64,000 nucleotides of DNA from Herbaspirillum rhizosphaerae_A (GCF_046025915.1 NZ_JAQQFR010000014.1:89298-153297); one strand, 5' to 3'; positions 52,813-62,193 are shown, counted from the stretch's first letter. Numbers and translations are program-made. The notes: generated by a model from the letters alone, not told the origin.

Positions 52813-54093
52813 ATGACCACTTTGACTGAAACATCCGCCCCTGCCAGCGCGCAGGGCCTGCTCCAGAACCGCTGGTTCCAGCTGCTGATCAGCCTGATCT
52901 GCATGATGGCAATTTCCAGCCCGCAATACGTGTGGACGCTATTCACCAAACCGCTCTCGGCCAAACTGGGGGTGCCCTTGTCCGAGCTGCAAATCACCTT
53001 CTCGATGCTGATCGTGCTGCAGACCTTCTTCTCGCCGTTTCAGGGCGGCCTGATCGAACGCTTCGGTGCGCGTCGCCTGATCTCCATCGGCACGCTCATG
53101 TCCGGCCTGAGCTGGGTGCTGGCGTCGCAAGCTTCCAGCATCGGCATGCTGTACCTGAGCTACGGCCTGGTTGGCGGACTCGGCACCGGCATCGTGTATG
53201 TCGGCGTGGTCGGCCAGATGGTGCGCTGGTTCCCTGATCGCCGCGGCTTTGCGGTCGGCATGGTCGCCGCCGGTTATGGCATGGGCGCCATCCTGACCAC
53301 CTTCCCGATCTCGTCCGCACTCGCCGGCCAAGGCCTGGAAAGCACGCTGTGGCAGTTCGGCATCATCTTCGCCGTGATCGGCGTGATCGCCTCGCAAGCA
53401 CTGCGCTCGCCTGACCCGATGACAGCGCTGCCGGCAACACGCGTCGCGCAATCCACCGGCAACGACCTGACACCGCGTCAGATGCTGCGTACACCGCTGT
53501 TCTGGCTGATGTTCTGCATGATGACCATGATGTCCACCTCGGGCCTGATGGTGACCTCACAAATGGCCAGCTTCGCGCGCGACTTCGGTGTCGCCAACGT
53601 GATGGTGTTCGGCCTCGCCGCCCTGCCGCTGGCGCTGACCATCGACCGCCTGACCAATGGCCTGACGCGTCCTTTCTTCGGCTGGGTATCGGATCACTTC
53701 GGCCGTGAAAACACCATGTTCTTCGCCTTCGCCCTCGAAGGCATCGCCATGGCGCTATGGCTCATGACGCGTGAAAACGCGGTGTTGTTTGTGTTGTTGT
53801 CGGGCGTGGTGTTCTTCGGCTGGGGCGAGATCTTTTCACTGTTCCCATCGACACTGACCGACACCTTCGGTACGCGCAATGCAACAGCCAACTACGGCTG
53901 GCTGTATATCTCGCAAGGGATAGGATCGATCCTCGGCGGACCGTTGGCTGCGCTGATGCACGAAAAGACCGGCAGCTGGCATCCGGTGTTTGGCACGGCG
54001 ATTACGCTGGATATTCTTGCTGCGGTGTTGGCGTTGTTGGTGTTGAAGCCTTGGCGCCGACGTTATCTAAAACAAGCAGCAATAAAAAACTAA
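52813..54093 (+). CDS. MFS transporter, oxalate/formate antiporter (OFA)-like
   Basis: A 426-residue twelve-helix carrier. The N-terminus NRWFQLLISLICMMAISSPQYVWTLF and the early PFQGGLIERFGARRLISIG resemble the OFA family (OxlT-like). The G-rich GLVGGLGTGIVYVGVVGQMVRWFPDRRGFAVGMVAAGYGMG between helices 4 and 5 is typical. Start at ATG 52813 with ribosome site AGGAGAAAACGC. Control by the upstream FCD regulator suggests a small carboxylate as substrate; no oxalate-degrading enzymes (frc, oxc) are in the window. Confidence 0.88.
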   Translation: MTTLTETSAPASAQGLLQNRWFQLLISLICMMAISSPQYVWTLFTKPLSAKLGVPLSELQITFSMLIVLQTFFSPFQGGLIERFGARRLISIGTLMSGLSWVLASQASSIGMLYLSYGLVGGLGTGIVYVGVVGQMVRWFPDRRGFAVGMVAAGYGMGAILTTFPISSALAGQGLESTLWQFGIIFAVIGVIASQALRSPDPMTALPATRVAQSTGNDLTPRQMLRTPLFWLMFCMMTMMSTSGLMVTSQMASFARDFGVANVMVFGLAALPLALTIDRLTNGLTRPFFGWVSDHFGRENTMFFAFALEGIAMALWLMTRENAVLFVLLSGVVFFGWGEIFSLFPSTLTDTFGTRNATANYGWLYISQGIGSILGGPLAALMHEKTGSWHPVFGTAITLDILAAVLALLVLKPWRRRYLKQAAIKN

Positions 54094-54120
54094 AGCTTGC
54101 GATACCTCCCTCTGGGTTAA

Positions 54121-54144
54121 GCCAGACGGCATCCGCCGTTTGGC
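54121..54144 (+). terminator. hairpin after the OFA-like MFS gene
   Basis: GCCAGACGGC (54121-54130) with GCCGTTTGGC (54135-54144) and a 4-nt loop, including one G-U pair, followed by an A/T-rich run. It marks the left edge of the AT-rich island. Confidence 0.6.
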
Positions 54145-54335
54145 AAAAATATTAATTTTCATCACTACAGATATTCGGCTCATCCAAATCTCATTGCCCC
54201 CCGGCTTGCCCCTTCTATCTTCATGCAATCTATGGAGCGACTATTTCATAGTAAGCTTGAACAAAATCTTCCCCTTGTCATGCGCATCAACATCTTCCGT
54301 AAACAATCACTCCAATAGACAAAGAGGTAACGACG

Positions 54336-54947
54336 ATGGCTCTCGCTGACGATATGAAGCTTGTCCAGTACGAGCAAAAAAGAATTGCTTTTGAAAAGGC
54401 GTTTTTTCTCATTGCAAAAATTAACGAGCTAATCGGGCGCTCGACTAATGGTTCTGTGACAGCAGAAGATCTACTGACGATAACTACACAGTTCACAACT
54501 GCAAGCGCGGGGATACAACTATATGGAAGTCCACAAGCTATTCGAGTGGTACAGACGTACTGCATGCAAGGAATAGAAGCCTTAATGACAATCATGTTTG
54601 ACAGTCAAAAGGTAGCTCATCTAAAACTTTCAAGCGAAACGGAAAAAGCTCCCGACGTCAAAGCAAAATTAACAAAAGAACATGTAGAAGAAATGATTGA
54701 GCGAATGGCGGCAGTAAGCCAGCAACTGTTCCAAATTTCTAGAGAAACAACGGAAGTTCTATTAACTATTCGAGCAGAACTAGAAATTGAAACAAAGTCC
54801 GATGAGATAGTTCAAGGAGCAGAAATGCTAGCCAAACAAGGCAAAGATTTTATCGACAGGACAATTGCGACTCTAAGACTAATAATTGTAGAGAACGATC
54901 AGGCAACGCAGTCGTCGTCATCGAAGACCGTCCGCAATTTTTGGTGA
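54336..54947 (+). CDS. hypothetical helical protein of the AT-rich island
   Basis: A 203-residue protein I do not recognise. It appears almost entirely helical: an N-terminal helix pair (VQYEQKRIAFEKAFFLIAKI), a middle region around TQFTTASAGIQLYGSPQAIR, and a long C-terminal helix series (MIERMAAVSQQLFQISRETT and EIVQGAEMLAKQGKDFIDRT) with coiled-coil character. A hydrophobic patch (EALMTIMF) could be membrane-peripheral. The start has the ribosome site AGAGG. The FRG-domain gene starts 32 bp downstream, so the two are probably co-expressed and may work as a pair. Confidence 0.7.
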   Translation: MALADDMKLVQYEQKRIAFEKAFFLIAKINELIGRSTNGSVTAEDLLTITTQFTTASAGIQLYGSPQAIRVVQTYCMQGIEALMTIMFDSQKVAHLKLSSETEKAPDVKAKLTKEHVEEMIERMAAVSQQLFQISRETTEVLLTIRAELEIETKSDEIVQGAEMLAKQGKDFIDRTIATLRLIIVENDQATQSSSSKTVRNFW

Positions 54948-54979
54948 AAAAAATTGATTCCAAATGAAAAGAGAAAAAA

Positions 54980-56233
54980 ATGGAACAACAACAATTCGGA
55001 TCAATTGAAACGCCCAATGGTCCCGCACAATTAGTACTCAATATTGATGCTGATCGACGCGACGAAGTAATGCTTTGTTGGAACAGAAATAATGACGCGT
55101 CCAAGGCAAAAGCAATTCTATTCAACCGAGAAGAAATACAGAAGAGTGTGCATAAGTTGTCTCCTCTTCGCCTCTTCCATGTTAACCCTAGCAACGGCTT
55201 GGTTTTTTCTCCGCGACATATTGAGCCGGAAGAACTTCAGTATGCAGCGGGCATTTCAATTGTATTGCGCGAAGACGAGAACAGCCTGCAAGGTGAATGG
55301 AAAGACCTTAATGGCGGTCAAGGCAATATAAAACTATCTTCAGTTACTGATGACAACATTAAGCTTGTCGCAGAATCATGCAATGACTGGAATGAATTTA
55401 AACGATGGGCAACCGAAGCTAGAGAAAAAAATAATGCGGTGCAATTTAGAGGCCACGGCAGCAACGACTTTAAATTGCAAACAACACTTCATCGAGCCGG
55501 ACGATATCGACTTGACAGATATTGCGATGAGATCTTTCTTGATTTTAAAACGCATGCTGAAGCAGTAATGAGCATGAGATTTAATCTAAATGATTCAGAA
55601 GATTTCGCGACACTAATAGGATTAGCACAACACCATGGCCTACCGACACCATTACTAGACTGGTCAAGCTCTCCCTACATCGCATCATTTTTTGCTTTTA
55701 CTGATGCATTCGAGTCCCGCTCCACGCGTCCTGATTCAACACATGTCCGCGTTTACGCTTTAACGCGGGACTACATCGACGTTGCGTCGTCTTCGGAAGT
55801 AATTCTGCCCTATTTTCGTCCCTACATTTCCCCACTCGCAATCACACCTCGTTTCAATCCGAGACTGTACGCTCAGCAAGGTAGATTCTTAGTAACAAAT
55901 ATTGGAAATTTAGAGCAATTTTTATTGACGATGGAACAAAAACAAGACCTCAAAATACTACACGCTGCGGATATTCCAATTACTTGCATGGGCGAGGCCC
56001 TGGAAGAACTCGGATACATGGGGCTTACTGCTGCCACACTATTTCCAGGACTCGACGGAGTCGGAAGAATGCTTAAATATGGAATGTATTTTAAAAATGC
56101 TCCAATGTTAGAACCCGCCCGACCAAAAACAACAACAGATAGAGACTACATCTTTGAATACAACGAGGGAGTCCTCGACCCCGAACTAACCCCGCTTGAG
56201 TCTAAAAAAACAATGCCCCCTAAGACAGACTAG
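54980..56233 (+). CDS. FRG domain-containing protein
   Basis: A 417-residue protein with an FRG domain at about 150-300. VQFRGHGSNDFKLQTTLHR carries the naming FRG residues (156-158). AQHHGLPTPLLDWSSSPYIA (about 216-235) and SFFAF (about 236-240) are the second hallmark. The first 130 residues form a separate, mostly beta region with a GEW...GGQG..KL pattern, which I cannot place. The biochemical role of FRG domains is not settled; they often occur in mobile or defence-gene neighbourhoods. With the helical gene just upstream it forms a two-gene cassette. No signal peptide, so cytoplasmic. Confidence 0.85.
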   Translation: MEQQQFGSIETPNGPAQLVLNIDADRRDEVMLCWNRNNDASKAKAILFNREEIQKSVHKLSPLRLFHVNPSNGLVFSPRHIEPEELQYAAGISIVLREDENSLQGEWKDLNGGQGNIKLSSVTDDNIKLVAESCNDWNEFKRWATEAREKNNAVQFRGHGSNDFKLQTTLHRAGRYRLDRYCDEIFLDFKTHAEAVMSMRFNLNDSEDFATLIGLAQHHGLPTPLLDWSSSPYIASFFAFTDAFESRSTRPDSTHVRVYALTRDYIDVASSSEVILPYFRPYISPLAITPRFNPRLYAQQGRFLVTNIGNLEQFLLTMEQKQDLKILHAADIPITCMGEALEELGYMGLTAATLFPGLDGVGRMLKYGMYFKNAPMLEPARPKTTTDRDYIFEYNEGVLDPELTPLESKKTMPPKTD

Positions 56234-56247
56234 CCAAAAAAAGAAAA

Positions 56248-56265
56248 GGTGCGCCGCAGCGCACC
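56248..56265 (-). terminator. terminator of the liv operon
   Basis: GGTGCGC (56248-56254) and GCGCACC (56259-56265) with a 4-nt loop. On the minus strand it is followed by TTTTCTTTTTTT, so it ends the livH-livMG-livF transcript about 100 bp past the livF stop. Confidence 0.85.
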
Positions 56266-56362
56266 CTAGTCAGGTCTCAGAGGTATGACTCCTCCTTAAT
56301 ATACCCGGCGCACAGCAAGCTGTACGCCTGAGTATCCGGTTGTCGGCTTGGCATGTTTTTGA

Positions 56363-57091
56363 TTAATGATGCGCGCCACCGCCGAGATAGGCAGCCTGGA
56401 CGGCCGGGTCGTTCTGCAGTTTGTCGGCCGGGCCGTGTACGGAGATTTTTCCATTTTCCAGTACATAGCCGTAGTCGGCGACGTTCAGTGCTGCCGCGGC
56501 GAACTGCTCCACCAGCAGCATCGTGATGCCCTGCTCTTTCAAGCGCAAGATGATGCGGAACACTTCGTCGACCAGGATGGGTGCCAGGCCCATCGACGGT
56601 TCGTCGAGGAGGATGACTTCCGGGTTCAACATGACGGCGCGGGCCATGGCGAGCATTTGCTGTTCGCCGCCGGACAAGGTGCCGGCCAGTTGCGTCTGGC
56701 GTTCTTTGAGGCGCGGGAAGAGCTCCAGCGCGCGTTCCAGATCGTGGGCGATGTCGCCCTTGGGACGTGCGCGTGTGAAGCGCGGGAATGCGCCCAGCAG
56801 CAGGTTGTCGGTGACGCTCATGGTGGCGAAGACGCGGCGGCCTTCGGGTGAATGGGCGAGACCGGCGCGTGCGATCTTGTGCGAGTCCTGGCCGGTGACA
56901 TCTTTGCCGCCGAGGGTGACGGTGCCGCCCTTCGGTTTGATCATGCCGGAGATGGCGCGCATGGTGGTGGTTTTGCCGGCGCCATTGGAGCCGATCAGGG
57001 TGACCACTTTGCCTTTCGGCACATCCATGGAAATACCGTGCAGCACTTCAACCTTGCCGTAAGCGGCTTGCAAATTCGAAATCGTCAACAT
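56363..57091 (-). CDS. livF: branched-chain amino acid ABC transporter ATPase LivF
   Basis: A 242-residue ATPase. Walker A is GSNGAGKTTTMRA (about 33-45), the signature LSGGEQQMLAMARAV (about 136-150) and Walker B VILLDEPSMGLAP (about 155-167). It couples ATP hydrolysis to leucine/isoleucine/valine-type uptake with LivG. One base separates its start from the stop of the livM-livG fusion, so it is translationally coupled. Confidence 0.95.
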   Translation of the reverse strand: MLTISNLQAAYGKVEVLHGISMDVPKGKVVTLIGSNGAGKTTTMRAISGMIKPKGGTVTLGGKDVTGQDSHKIARAGLAHSPEGRRVFATMSVTDNLLLGAFPRFTRARPKGDIAHDLERALELFPRLKERQTQLAGTLSGGEQQMLAMARAVMLNPEVILLDEPSMGLAPILVDEVFRIILRLKEQGITMLLVEQFAAAALNVADYGYVLENGKISVHGPADKLQNDPAVQAAYLGGGAHH

Positions 57092-57092
57092 C

Positions 57093-59066
57093 TCAAGCTC
57101 CCGCGGTGGTTGGTGTGGAGTCGCCGGCGCTGCCGCCGAGATAGGCTTCGATCACCTTGGGGTCGGCCTGCACTTCGGCGGGCTTGCCTTCGGCGATCTT
57201 CTGGCCGAAGTCGAGCACGGTGACGGTGTCGCAGATAGACATGACGACGTCCATGTGGTGCTCGATGAGGATGATGGTGATGCCGACATCGCGGATCTTG
57301 CGGATGATGGCGACCAGTTCCTTGATGTCGGGCGCGGTGAGGCCGGCGGCCGGTTCGTCAAGCAGCAGCAGGCTTGGATTCAGGCCCAAGGCGCGACCGA
57401 TTTCGAGCAGGCGCTGTTTGCCGTAAGGCAGGTTGCGCGCTTCTTCGTTGGCGAGATCGGCGAGGCCGACGAACTCCAGAATCGCGGCGGCGCGTTCGCG
57501 TGCGGCCTTCTCTTCGCGCTTGTAGCGCGGCGAGTTCACCATGACGTCGGCGACGTTGCTGTTGAAGGTGTGGTGCAGACCGACGAGGACGTTTTCTGTG
57601 GCGCTCATTTCGCCGAACAGTTGAACGTTCTGGAAGGTGCGCGCCACGCCGCCCAGCGCGATCAGCGATGGCGTCTGGCCGGTGATCACGCGGCCGTCGT
57701 ATTCCACCGAACCATCGGTCGGACGGTAGATGCCGGTGAGCACGTTCATCATGGTGCTCTTGCCGGAACCGTTCGGACCGATCAAGCCATGCACGGTGCC
57801 TTTACGGATGTCGAGGTCGACCTTGTTGAGCGCTTTGAGGCCACCGAATTGCATCAGCACCTGGTTGACCTTCAAGAGGGTCGCGCCGTCTTCCTTGACG
57901 GCTGCTGTGGTGATGACGGCTTCGGTCGCTTGTAATACGTTGCCGTCGATTTGCTGCGCCAGCGGGACACGCTTGCTGAGCACGCGGCCGAACAGGCTGC
58001 GGCAGAAACCGACAATACCGTCTTGCAGGTAGTAGACGACGAACAATGTCATCAGGCCAAAGATGGTGAGACGCCAGTCGGTGATGTTTTCCAGCTTGTA
58101 AGAGAACGCTGCCATCAGTACCGTTGCAACCACCGGCACGGCGATTTCGCGCGGCGTCTTGGTCTTCTTGACTACCGAGGCGATACCGCCGACCACGACG
58201 ATCACGGCGGCGACGGTGGCGATCTGACGGAACAGTTCAATGTCGGACAACAGGCTCGGCAGCATGACAACGATCAGCGCGCCGATGAGCGAACCGATGC
58301 GTGATTTGCGACCGCCCATGATCACTGCCAGCAGGAACAGGATGGTCAGCTCGAAGTTGTAGGTATTGGGCGAGATGTACTCTTCCGAATACGCATACAG
58401 GCAGCCGGACAAACCAGCCAGCGCCGCGCTGATGATGAAGGCGTAAACCTTGTAGCGATATACCGAGACGCCCATGCAATCGGAGGCGATCGGGCTGTCG
58501 CGCAAGGCCTGGAAAGCGCGGCCGAGGTTGGAGCGCAGGATGCGATGGACCACAATCAGCGACACCACCATCAGGAAGGCGACAACATAGAAGAATTCGA
58601 CTTCTGTCATCTTGACGCCACTGAGCATCGGCTTCGAAAGCTTGATCCCCATCGGGCCTTCGGTGAGGAAGGTCATTTCATTAATGAGGATCTGGATGAT
58701 GGTACCGAAGGCCAGCGTAACCATCGCCAGGTAAGGGCCGGTTACGCGCAAGGCCGGCAGCGCCAGGATAGCGCCGAATAGCGCGGTGACGGCGATACTG
58801 CCGGGCAGCACCAGTAGAAACGGCAAGCCGAGTTTGAAATACAACACGCCGGCGGTATAAGAACCGATGCCGAATAAGCCCGCATGTCCCAAGGAGACCT
58901 GGCCTGTGTAGCCGACCACGATATCCAGACCAAACAACAAGATGGCGTAGATCAGAATGGTTTCTGCCAGATGCAGGTAGTAAGGATTGCGTACTACTTG
59001 CGGCAGCAGCGCCAGCGCGATGATGCCGAGCAGCGAGAAGAAGAGGATTTTTTTGTTCATGTTCAT
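57093..59066 (-). CDS. livMG: fused LivM permease-LivG ATPase
   Basis: A 657-residue fusion. Residues 1-330 are a LivM-type permease with about ten membrane helices (LFGLDIVVGYTGQVSLGHAGLFGIGSYTAG near the start). A linker follows, with extra hydrophobic segments near residues 330-345. From about 395 the protein is a LivG-type ATPase with Walker A GPNGSGKSTMMNVLTG, and the signature region is NLPYGKQRLLEIGRALG. In many bacteria these are separate proteins. The start overlaps the livH stop (TGATG) and the end is 1 bp before livF, so all three are co-translated. Confidence 0.93.
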   Translation of the reverse strand: MNMNKKILFFSLLGIIALALLPQVVRNPYYLHLAETILIYAILLFGLDIVVGYTGQVSLGHAGLFGIGSYTAGVLYFKLGLPFLLVLPGSIAVTALFGAILALPALRVTGPYLAMVTLAFGTIIQILINEMTFLTEGPMGIKLSKPMLSGVKMTEVEFFYVVAFLMVVSLIVVHRILRSNLGRAFQALRDSPIASDCMGVSVYRYKVYAFIISAALAGLSGCLYAYSEEYISPNTYNFELTILFLLAVIMGGRKSRIGSLIGALIVVMLPSLLSDIELFRQIATVAAVIVVVGGIASVVKKTKTPREIAVPVVATVLMAAFSYKLENITDWRLTIFGLMTLFVVYYLQDGIVGFCRSLFGRVLSKRVPLAQQIDGNVLQATEAVITTAAVKEDGATLLKVNQVLMQFGGLKALNKVDLDIRKGTVHGLIGPNGSGKSTMMNVLTGIYRPTDGSVEYDGRVITGQTPSLIALGGVARTFQNVQLFGEMSATENVLVGLHHTFNSNVADVMVNSPRYKREEKAARERAAAILEFVGLADLANEEARNLPYGKQRLLEIGRALGLNPSLLLLDEPAAGLTAPDIKELVAIIRKIRDVGITIILIEHHMDVVMSICDTVTVLDFGQKIAEGKPAEVQADPKVIEAYLGGSAGDSTPTTAGA

Positions 59067-59956
59067 CAGACCTTTTTGATCGCAGTTTTGCCGAACAGGC
59101 CAGCAGGTTTGACTGCGAGCACCAGCAACAGCAGCAACAGTCCAGGGACTTCCTTGTAGCCGGTGGAGATGTAGAAACCGGTGACAGTTTCAGCGATGCC
59201 GAGAATGAGGCCTCCGACAATCGCCCCCATGCCGGAGGTCAGGCCGCCGATGATTGCCACGGCGAATGCTTTCAAACCGAGCGCTGCACCCATGGTGGCG
59301 CCGGTAAGCGTCAACGGCGCGACCAGCACGCCGGCGAAGGCTGCCGTTGCCGAGGACAGTGCGTAGGAGAACGTGATCACCATGCTGGTGTTGATGCCCA
59401 TCAGGCCGGCAGCATCACGGTCGTTCGATGTGGCGACGACGGCTTTGCCGTAAATCGATTTGCGGTTGAAGATCTCAACGGCGAGCATCATGGCAAGCGC
59501 GCCGACGACGACCAGCACTTGCATCGGCTGCACATTGGCGCCAAAGATCTGGAACGGTGCGCCTGACAATGGGCTGGGGAACGGAAGATCGTCTTTTCCC
59601 CAGATGTTTTCGGCGACGTTCTTGAAGATGATGGCAAGCGCGATCGTCGACATGATCCAGCCGAATTCGGACTTGATCTTGATCGCAGGACGCACGCCGA
59701 TCCATTCGACGAACATGCCTTGCAGCGCGCCGAAGACCAGCACGATGGGAATCATGAGCCAGTAGTTGAGATAAGGGCCGCCATGTATGTTGCCGACCAC
59801 AGAGAGGCCGACAAGAGCACCCAACATCAACGCTTCGCCCTGTCCGAAGTTCAGGGTGCCGGAGGTGGCGAAAGTGAGTTGATAACCGAAGGCGATCACC
59901 GCGTAGATCATGCCTAGCGCGATGCCGCTGAAAACCAGCTGTAACAGAATATCCAT
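59066..59956 (-). CDS. livH: branched-chain amino acid ABC transporter permease LivH
   Basis: A 296-residue permease with about eight membrane helices. Family features are QLVFSGIALGMIYAVIAFGYQLTFATSGTLNFGQGEALMLGAL at the start and GLTSGMGAIVGGLILGIAETV near the end. It pairs with the LivM half of the fusion protein. First gene of the livH-livMG-livF operon; the livK gene lies upstream, separated by a terminator. Confidence 0.95.
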   Translation of the reverse strand: MDILLQLVFSGIALGMIYAVIAFGYQLTFATSGTLNFGQGEALMLGALVGLSVVGNIHGGPYLNYWLMIPIVLVFGALQGMFVEWIGVRPAIKIKSEFGWIMSTIALAIIFKNVAENIWGKDDLPFPSPLSGAPFQIFGANVQPMQVLVVVGALAMMLAVEIFNRKSIYGKAVVATSNDRDAAGLMGINTSMVITFSYALSSATAAFAGVLVAPLTLTGATMGAALGLKAFAVAIIGGLTSGMGAIVGGLILGIAETVTGFYISTGYKEVPGLLLLLLVLAVKPAGLFGKTAIKKV

Positions 59957-60257
59957 TATTTCTACCCAAGAATCGGCTTGCCATTGACTGGCGGGTTGAG
60001 TGTGCCGGGATTTTTTTCAGGTATGAGAGATGGAAGATCGCATGTGGTCGAATGGCCGGGCTTGCGCCCTACCCTTGCCCCACCTCGCCGACGTCAGACT
60101 ACGGCATGCTGCCCGCCTGATGCGCCTGCGTCGCTGCGACTTCATCACTTCCGATACAAGTTAAAAAATCGTCAACATACTCTGCGAAAAAGGCCAGTCC
60201 CCGGATCGCAAGGACTGGCCTTTATGCTTTAACGACAAATTACGCCGTCGTCAGATT
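59957..60257. other. 301-bp region between livK and livH
   Basis: Contains the livK terminator/attenuator hairpin and presumably a separate promoter for livH. No gene seen. Confidence 0.5.
60187..60223 (-). terminator. terminator or attenuator after livK
   Basis: AAAGGCCAGTCC (60189-60200) and GGACTGGCCTTT (60212-60223), a perfect 12-bp stem, with T on the exit side of the minus strand. It lies 35 bp past the livK stop and ahead of livH, which would make binding protein more abundant than the membrane parts. Confidence 0.85.
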
Positions 60258-61409
60258 TTATTTGCCGAGAACGACGCGGCCGTTTTTCACTTCGCCCATG
60301 ACGACGTTGTTTGGCTTGATCGCTTCATGGTCGGTGTGCGAGAACGGCTTGTCATAGGTCGTCACAACGCCTTCAACCTTGGTGTTCAGGTTTTCCAGCG
60401 CAGCGCGCACCTTCTCGCCGTCAGTGGTGCCGGCTTGCTTGATGGCGGCCGCCAGCAGGTAGATCGAGTCGTAGCCTTGAGCGGCAGACACGGCCGAAGG
60501 GATACGGTCAACCTTGTAGGCTTTTTGGTAGGCTTCGATGAAGGCTTTGCGCTTAGGCGTATTGCCGTCCTGGATGAAGGTTTGCGGCATGCGGGCGCCG
60601 TTGCCGTTCTTGCCGGAGTTGTCGATGAAGTTACCCATCGACAGCGGCCAGCTGCCGATAATAGGCACGTGCCAGTTCAGCTTTTCCATGCCGTTGGCGA
60701 TCTGTGCCAGCTCAGGACCGATGCCGTAGGTCAGCACGACTTGTGCGCCACCTTGCTTGGACTTCAGCAATTGCGCAGTCATGTCGACGTCTTTGATGTT
60801 GTACTTCTCGATGGCGACCGGAGTGATCTTCTTGGCAGCCAGGACTTTTTCCAGATCTTCACGACCGAGTTGGCCGTAGTTGGTGGAGTCTGCCAGGATC
60901 GCGACCTTGGTGAATTTTTGCTTGTCGACGGCTTCGTCGGCAATCATCTTGGCCTGAATGCCGTCTGCTGCCGAGGTACGGAAGACGTAGTTGGCCGGAT
61001 CTTTTTCGAATTGCTTGGTGATGACGCTACCGGTAGCAACGTTGTTGATCACAGGAATCTTTGCTTCCTGATAGAAACGCTGCGACGCCAGTGCAACACC
61101 GGTGTTGATGAAACCGACGGTGGCGACGACTTTTTCTTTGTTGATCAGTTCTTGCGCGACCTGCACGCCGCGTTCGTTCTTGGCTTCGTCGTCGCGCTCA
61201 ACCAATTGCAACTGACGTCCCAACACGCCGCCTGCGGCATTGATGTCGGCCACAGCCAGCTTGACGCCGTCGCGCATGGAAGCGCCCATCGGAGCGGAAC
61301 CGCCAGTGAACGGGCCCGACACGCCGATCTTGATAGGATCAGCTGCTTGACTGGAAAGGGAAAGGCTCAGCAGTGCTGCTGCAACCAAAGCTTGGGTCTT
61401 GTATGACAT
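60258..61409 (-). CDS. livK: branched-chain amino acid ABC transporter binding protein LivK
   Basis: A 383-residue periplasmic binding protein. Signal peptide ending LSLSSQAA-DPIKIGVSGPFTGGSAPMG, where the first strand and ligand loop of LivJ/LivK proteins begin. The hinge segments (DEAVDKQKFTKVAILADSTNYGQLG and VVLTYGIGPELAQIANGM) are typical. The start has a perfect AGGAGG ribosome site. It feeds the LivH/LivMG/LivF transporter encoded downstream. Confidence 0.95.
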   Translation of the reverse strand: MSYKTQALVAAALLSLSLSSQAADPIKIGVSGPFTGGSAPMGASMRDGVKLAVADINAAGGVLGRQLQLVERDDEAKNERGVQVAQELINKEKVVATVGFINTGVALASQRFYQEAKIPVINNVATGSVITKQFEKDPANYVFRTSAADGIQAKMIADEAVDKQKFTKVAILADSTNYGQLGREDLEKVLAAKKITPVAIEKYNIKDVDMTAQLLKSKQGGAQVVLTYGIGPELAQIANGMEKLNWHVPIIGSWPLSMGNFIDNSGKNGNGARMPQTFIQDGNTPKRKAFIEAYQKAYKVDRIPSAVSAAQGYDSIYLLAAAIKQAGTTDGEKVRAALENLNTKVEGVVTTYDKPFSHTDHEAIKPNNVVMGEVKNGRVVLGK

Positions 61410-61550
61410 TTGTCTTCCTCCTGGTGTAATTATCTTGGTTGGCCATCTTGATGTGGTCTAACTCAATTCTTGCCGGGCCGTCAGTTGTTCTGCGTTGTTC
61501 TGCGGCACCGTTATCGTCGCTGATTCTGTCCCATCTACCTTTCTCGAAAC

Positions 61551-61961
61551 TTACAAATCCGTCAGGATCTGTCGAATGCTGTCAGGCAGTGGAACCGATT
61601 TTTCTTCTTTGAAATTAACCCACACGATCTTGGCTCCGCCCTCAGCATAGATGATTTCAGGTTCATCTACACGCCGGATCTCATAGGTAGTTTCCACACT
61701 CGAGCGGCCTGGTTGCAGGGCGTACATGCGAATCTCGATGTCGGCCGGATATTTGAGCTGGCGACGGAAAGTGCACTGAGCATTGACGATCACCGGGCCC
61801 AAACCGTCTTCGACCATACCGCCAACAGCTGTTTCCAGCCATTCGATACGGGTCTGCTCCATATAGCGGAAATAGACAGTGTTATTGACGTGGCCGAAGG
61901 CGTCCATATCGCCCCAGCGGATCTTCATGGTGGAAGTGTGAATCAGGATTTTGTCGGACAT
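61551..61961 (-). CDS. acyl-CoA thioesterase, FadM/YbgC hotdog type
   Basis: A 136-residue hotdog thioesterase. WGDMDAFGHVNNTVYFRYMEQTRIEWLE (about 15-42) carries the DxxxHVNN catalytic pattern. It hydrolyses acyl-CoA, probably to release CoA during fatty-acid or branched-chain breakdown. It is divergent from ETF-QO with a TetR-type palindrome in the shared gap, which suggests control together with acyl-CoA oxidation. Confidence 0.92.
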   Translation of the reverse strand: MSDKILIHTSTMKIRWGDMDAFGHVNNTVYFRYMEQTRIEWLETAVGGMVEDGLGPVIVNAQCTFRRQLKYPADIEIRMYALQPGRSSVETTYEIRRVDEPEIIYAEGGAKIVWVNFKEEKSVPLPDSIRQILTDL

Positions 61962-62193
61962 CGGGTGCAGCCTTTCTTCGTAAGCATTAATCTTGGTCGA
62001 TCTTGCTCATGCGATTGTTGAATTTATTTCATCAGGCAATTTCGGCTGCCTCGACCGCATCGAACGCATAACGCGCATTTCCACACAAGAACAAGGGAAT
62101 TGGCAAAAATCAAATAAAATGTCGACAAGCTTGGGCATCGTGAACATTTTTTGCGGATCAGACTAGCATTCTCTCGCAAAATACTGAACAATA

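Larger units (their letters stand above)
54145..56233. mobile_element. AT-rich two-gene island, probably horizontally acquired
   Basis: From about 54150 to 56230 the DNA is far richer in A and T than the surrounding chromosome and its genes use AT-ending codons heavily (AAA, GAA, ATT, TTA). It carries a helical protein gene and an FRG-domain gene. I see no integrase, transposase, direct repeats or tRNA at the edges, so the acquisition mechanism is not visible and the boundary positions are approximate. Confidence 0.6.

Noticed and set aside
61484..61503. Two copies of GTTGTTCTGC upstream of livK
   Set aside because: A short two-copy repeat with no symmetry; likely slippage.
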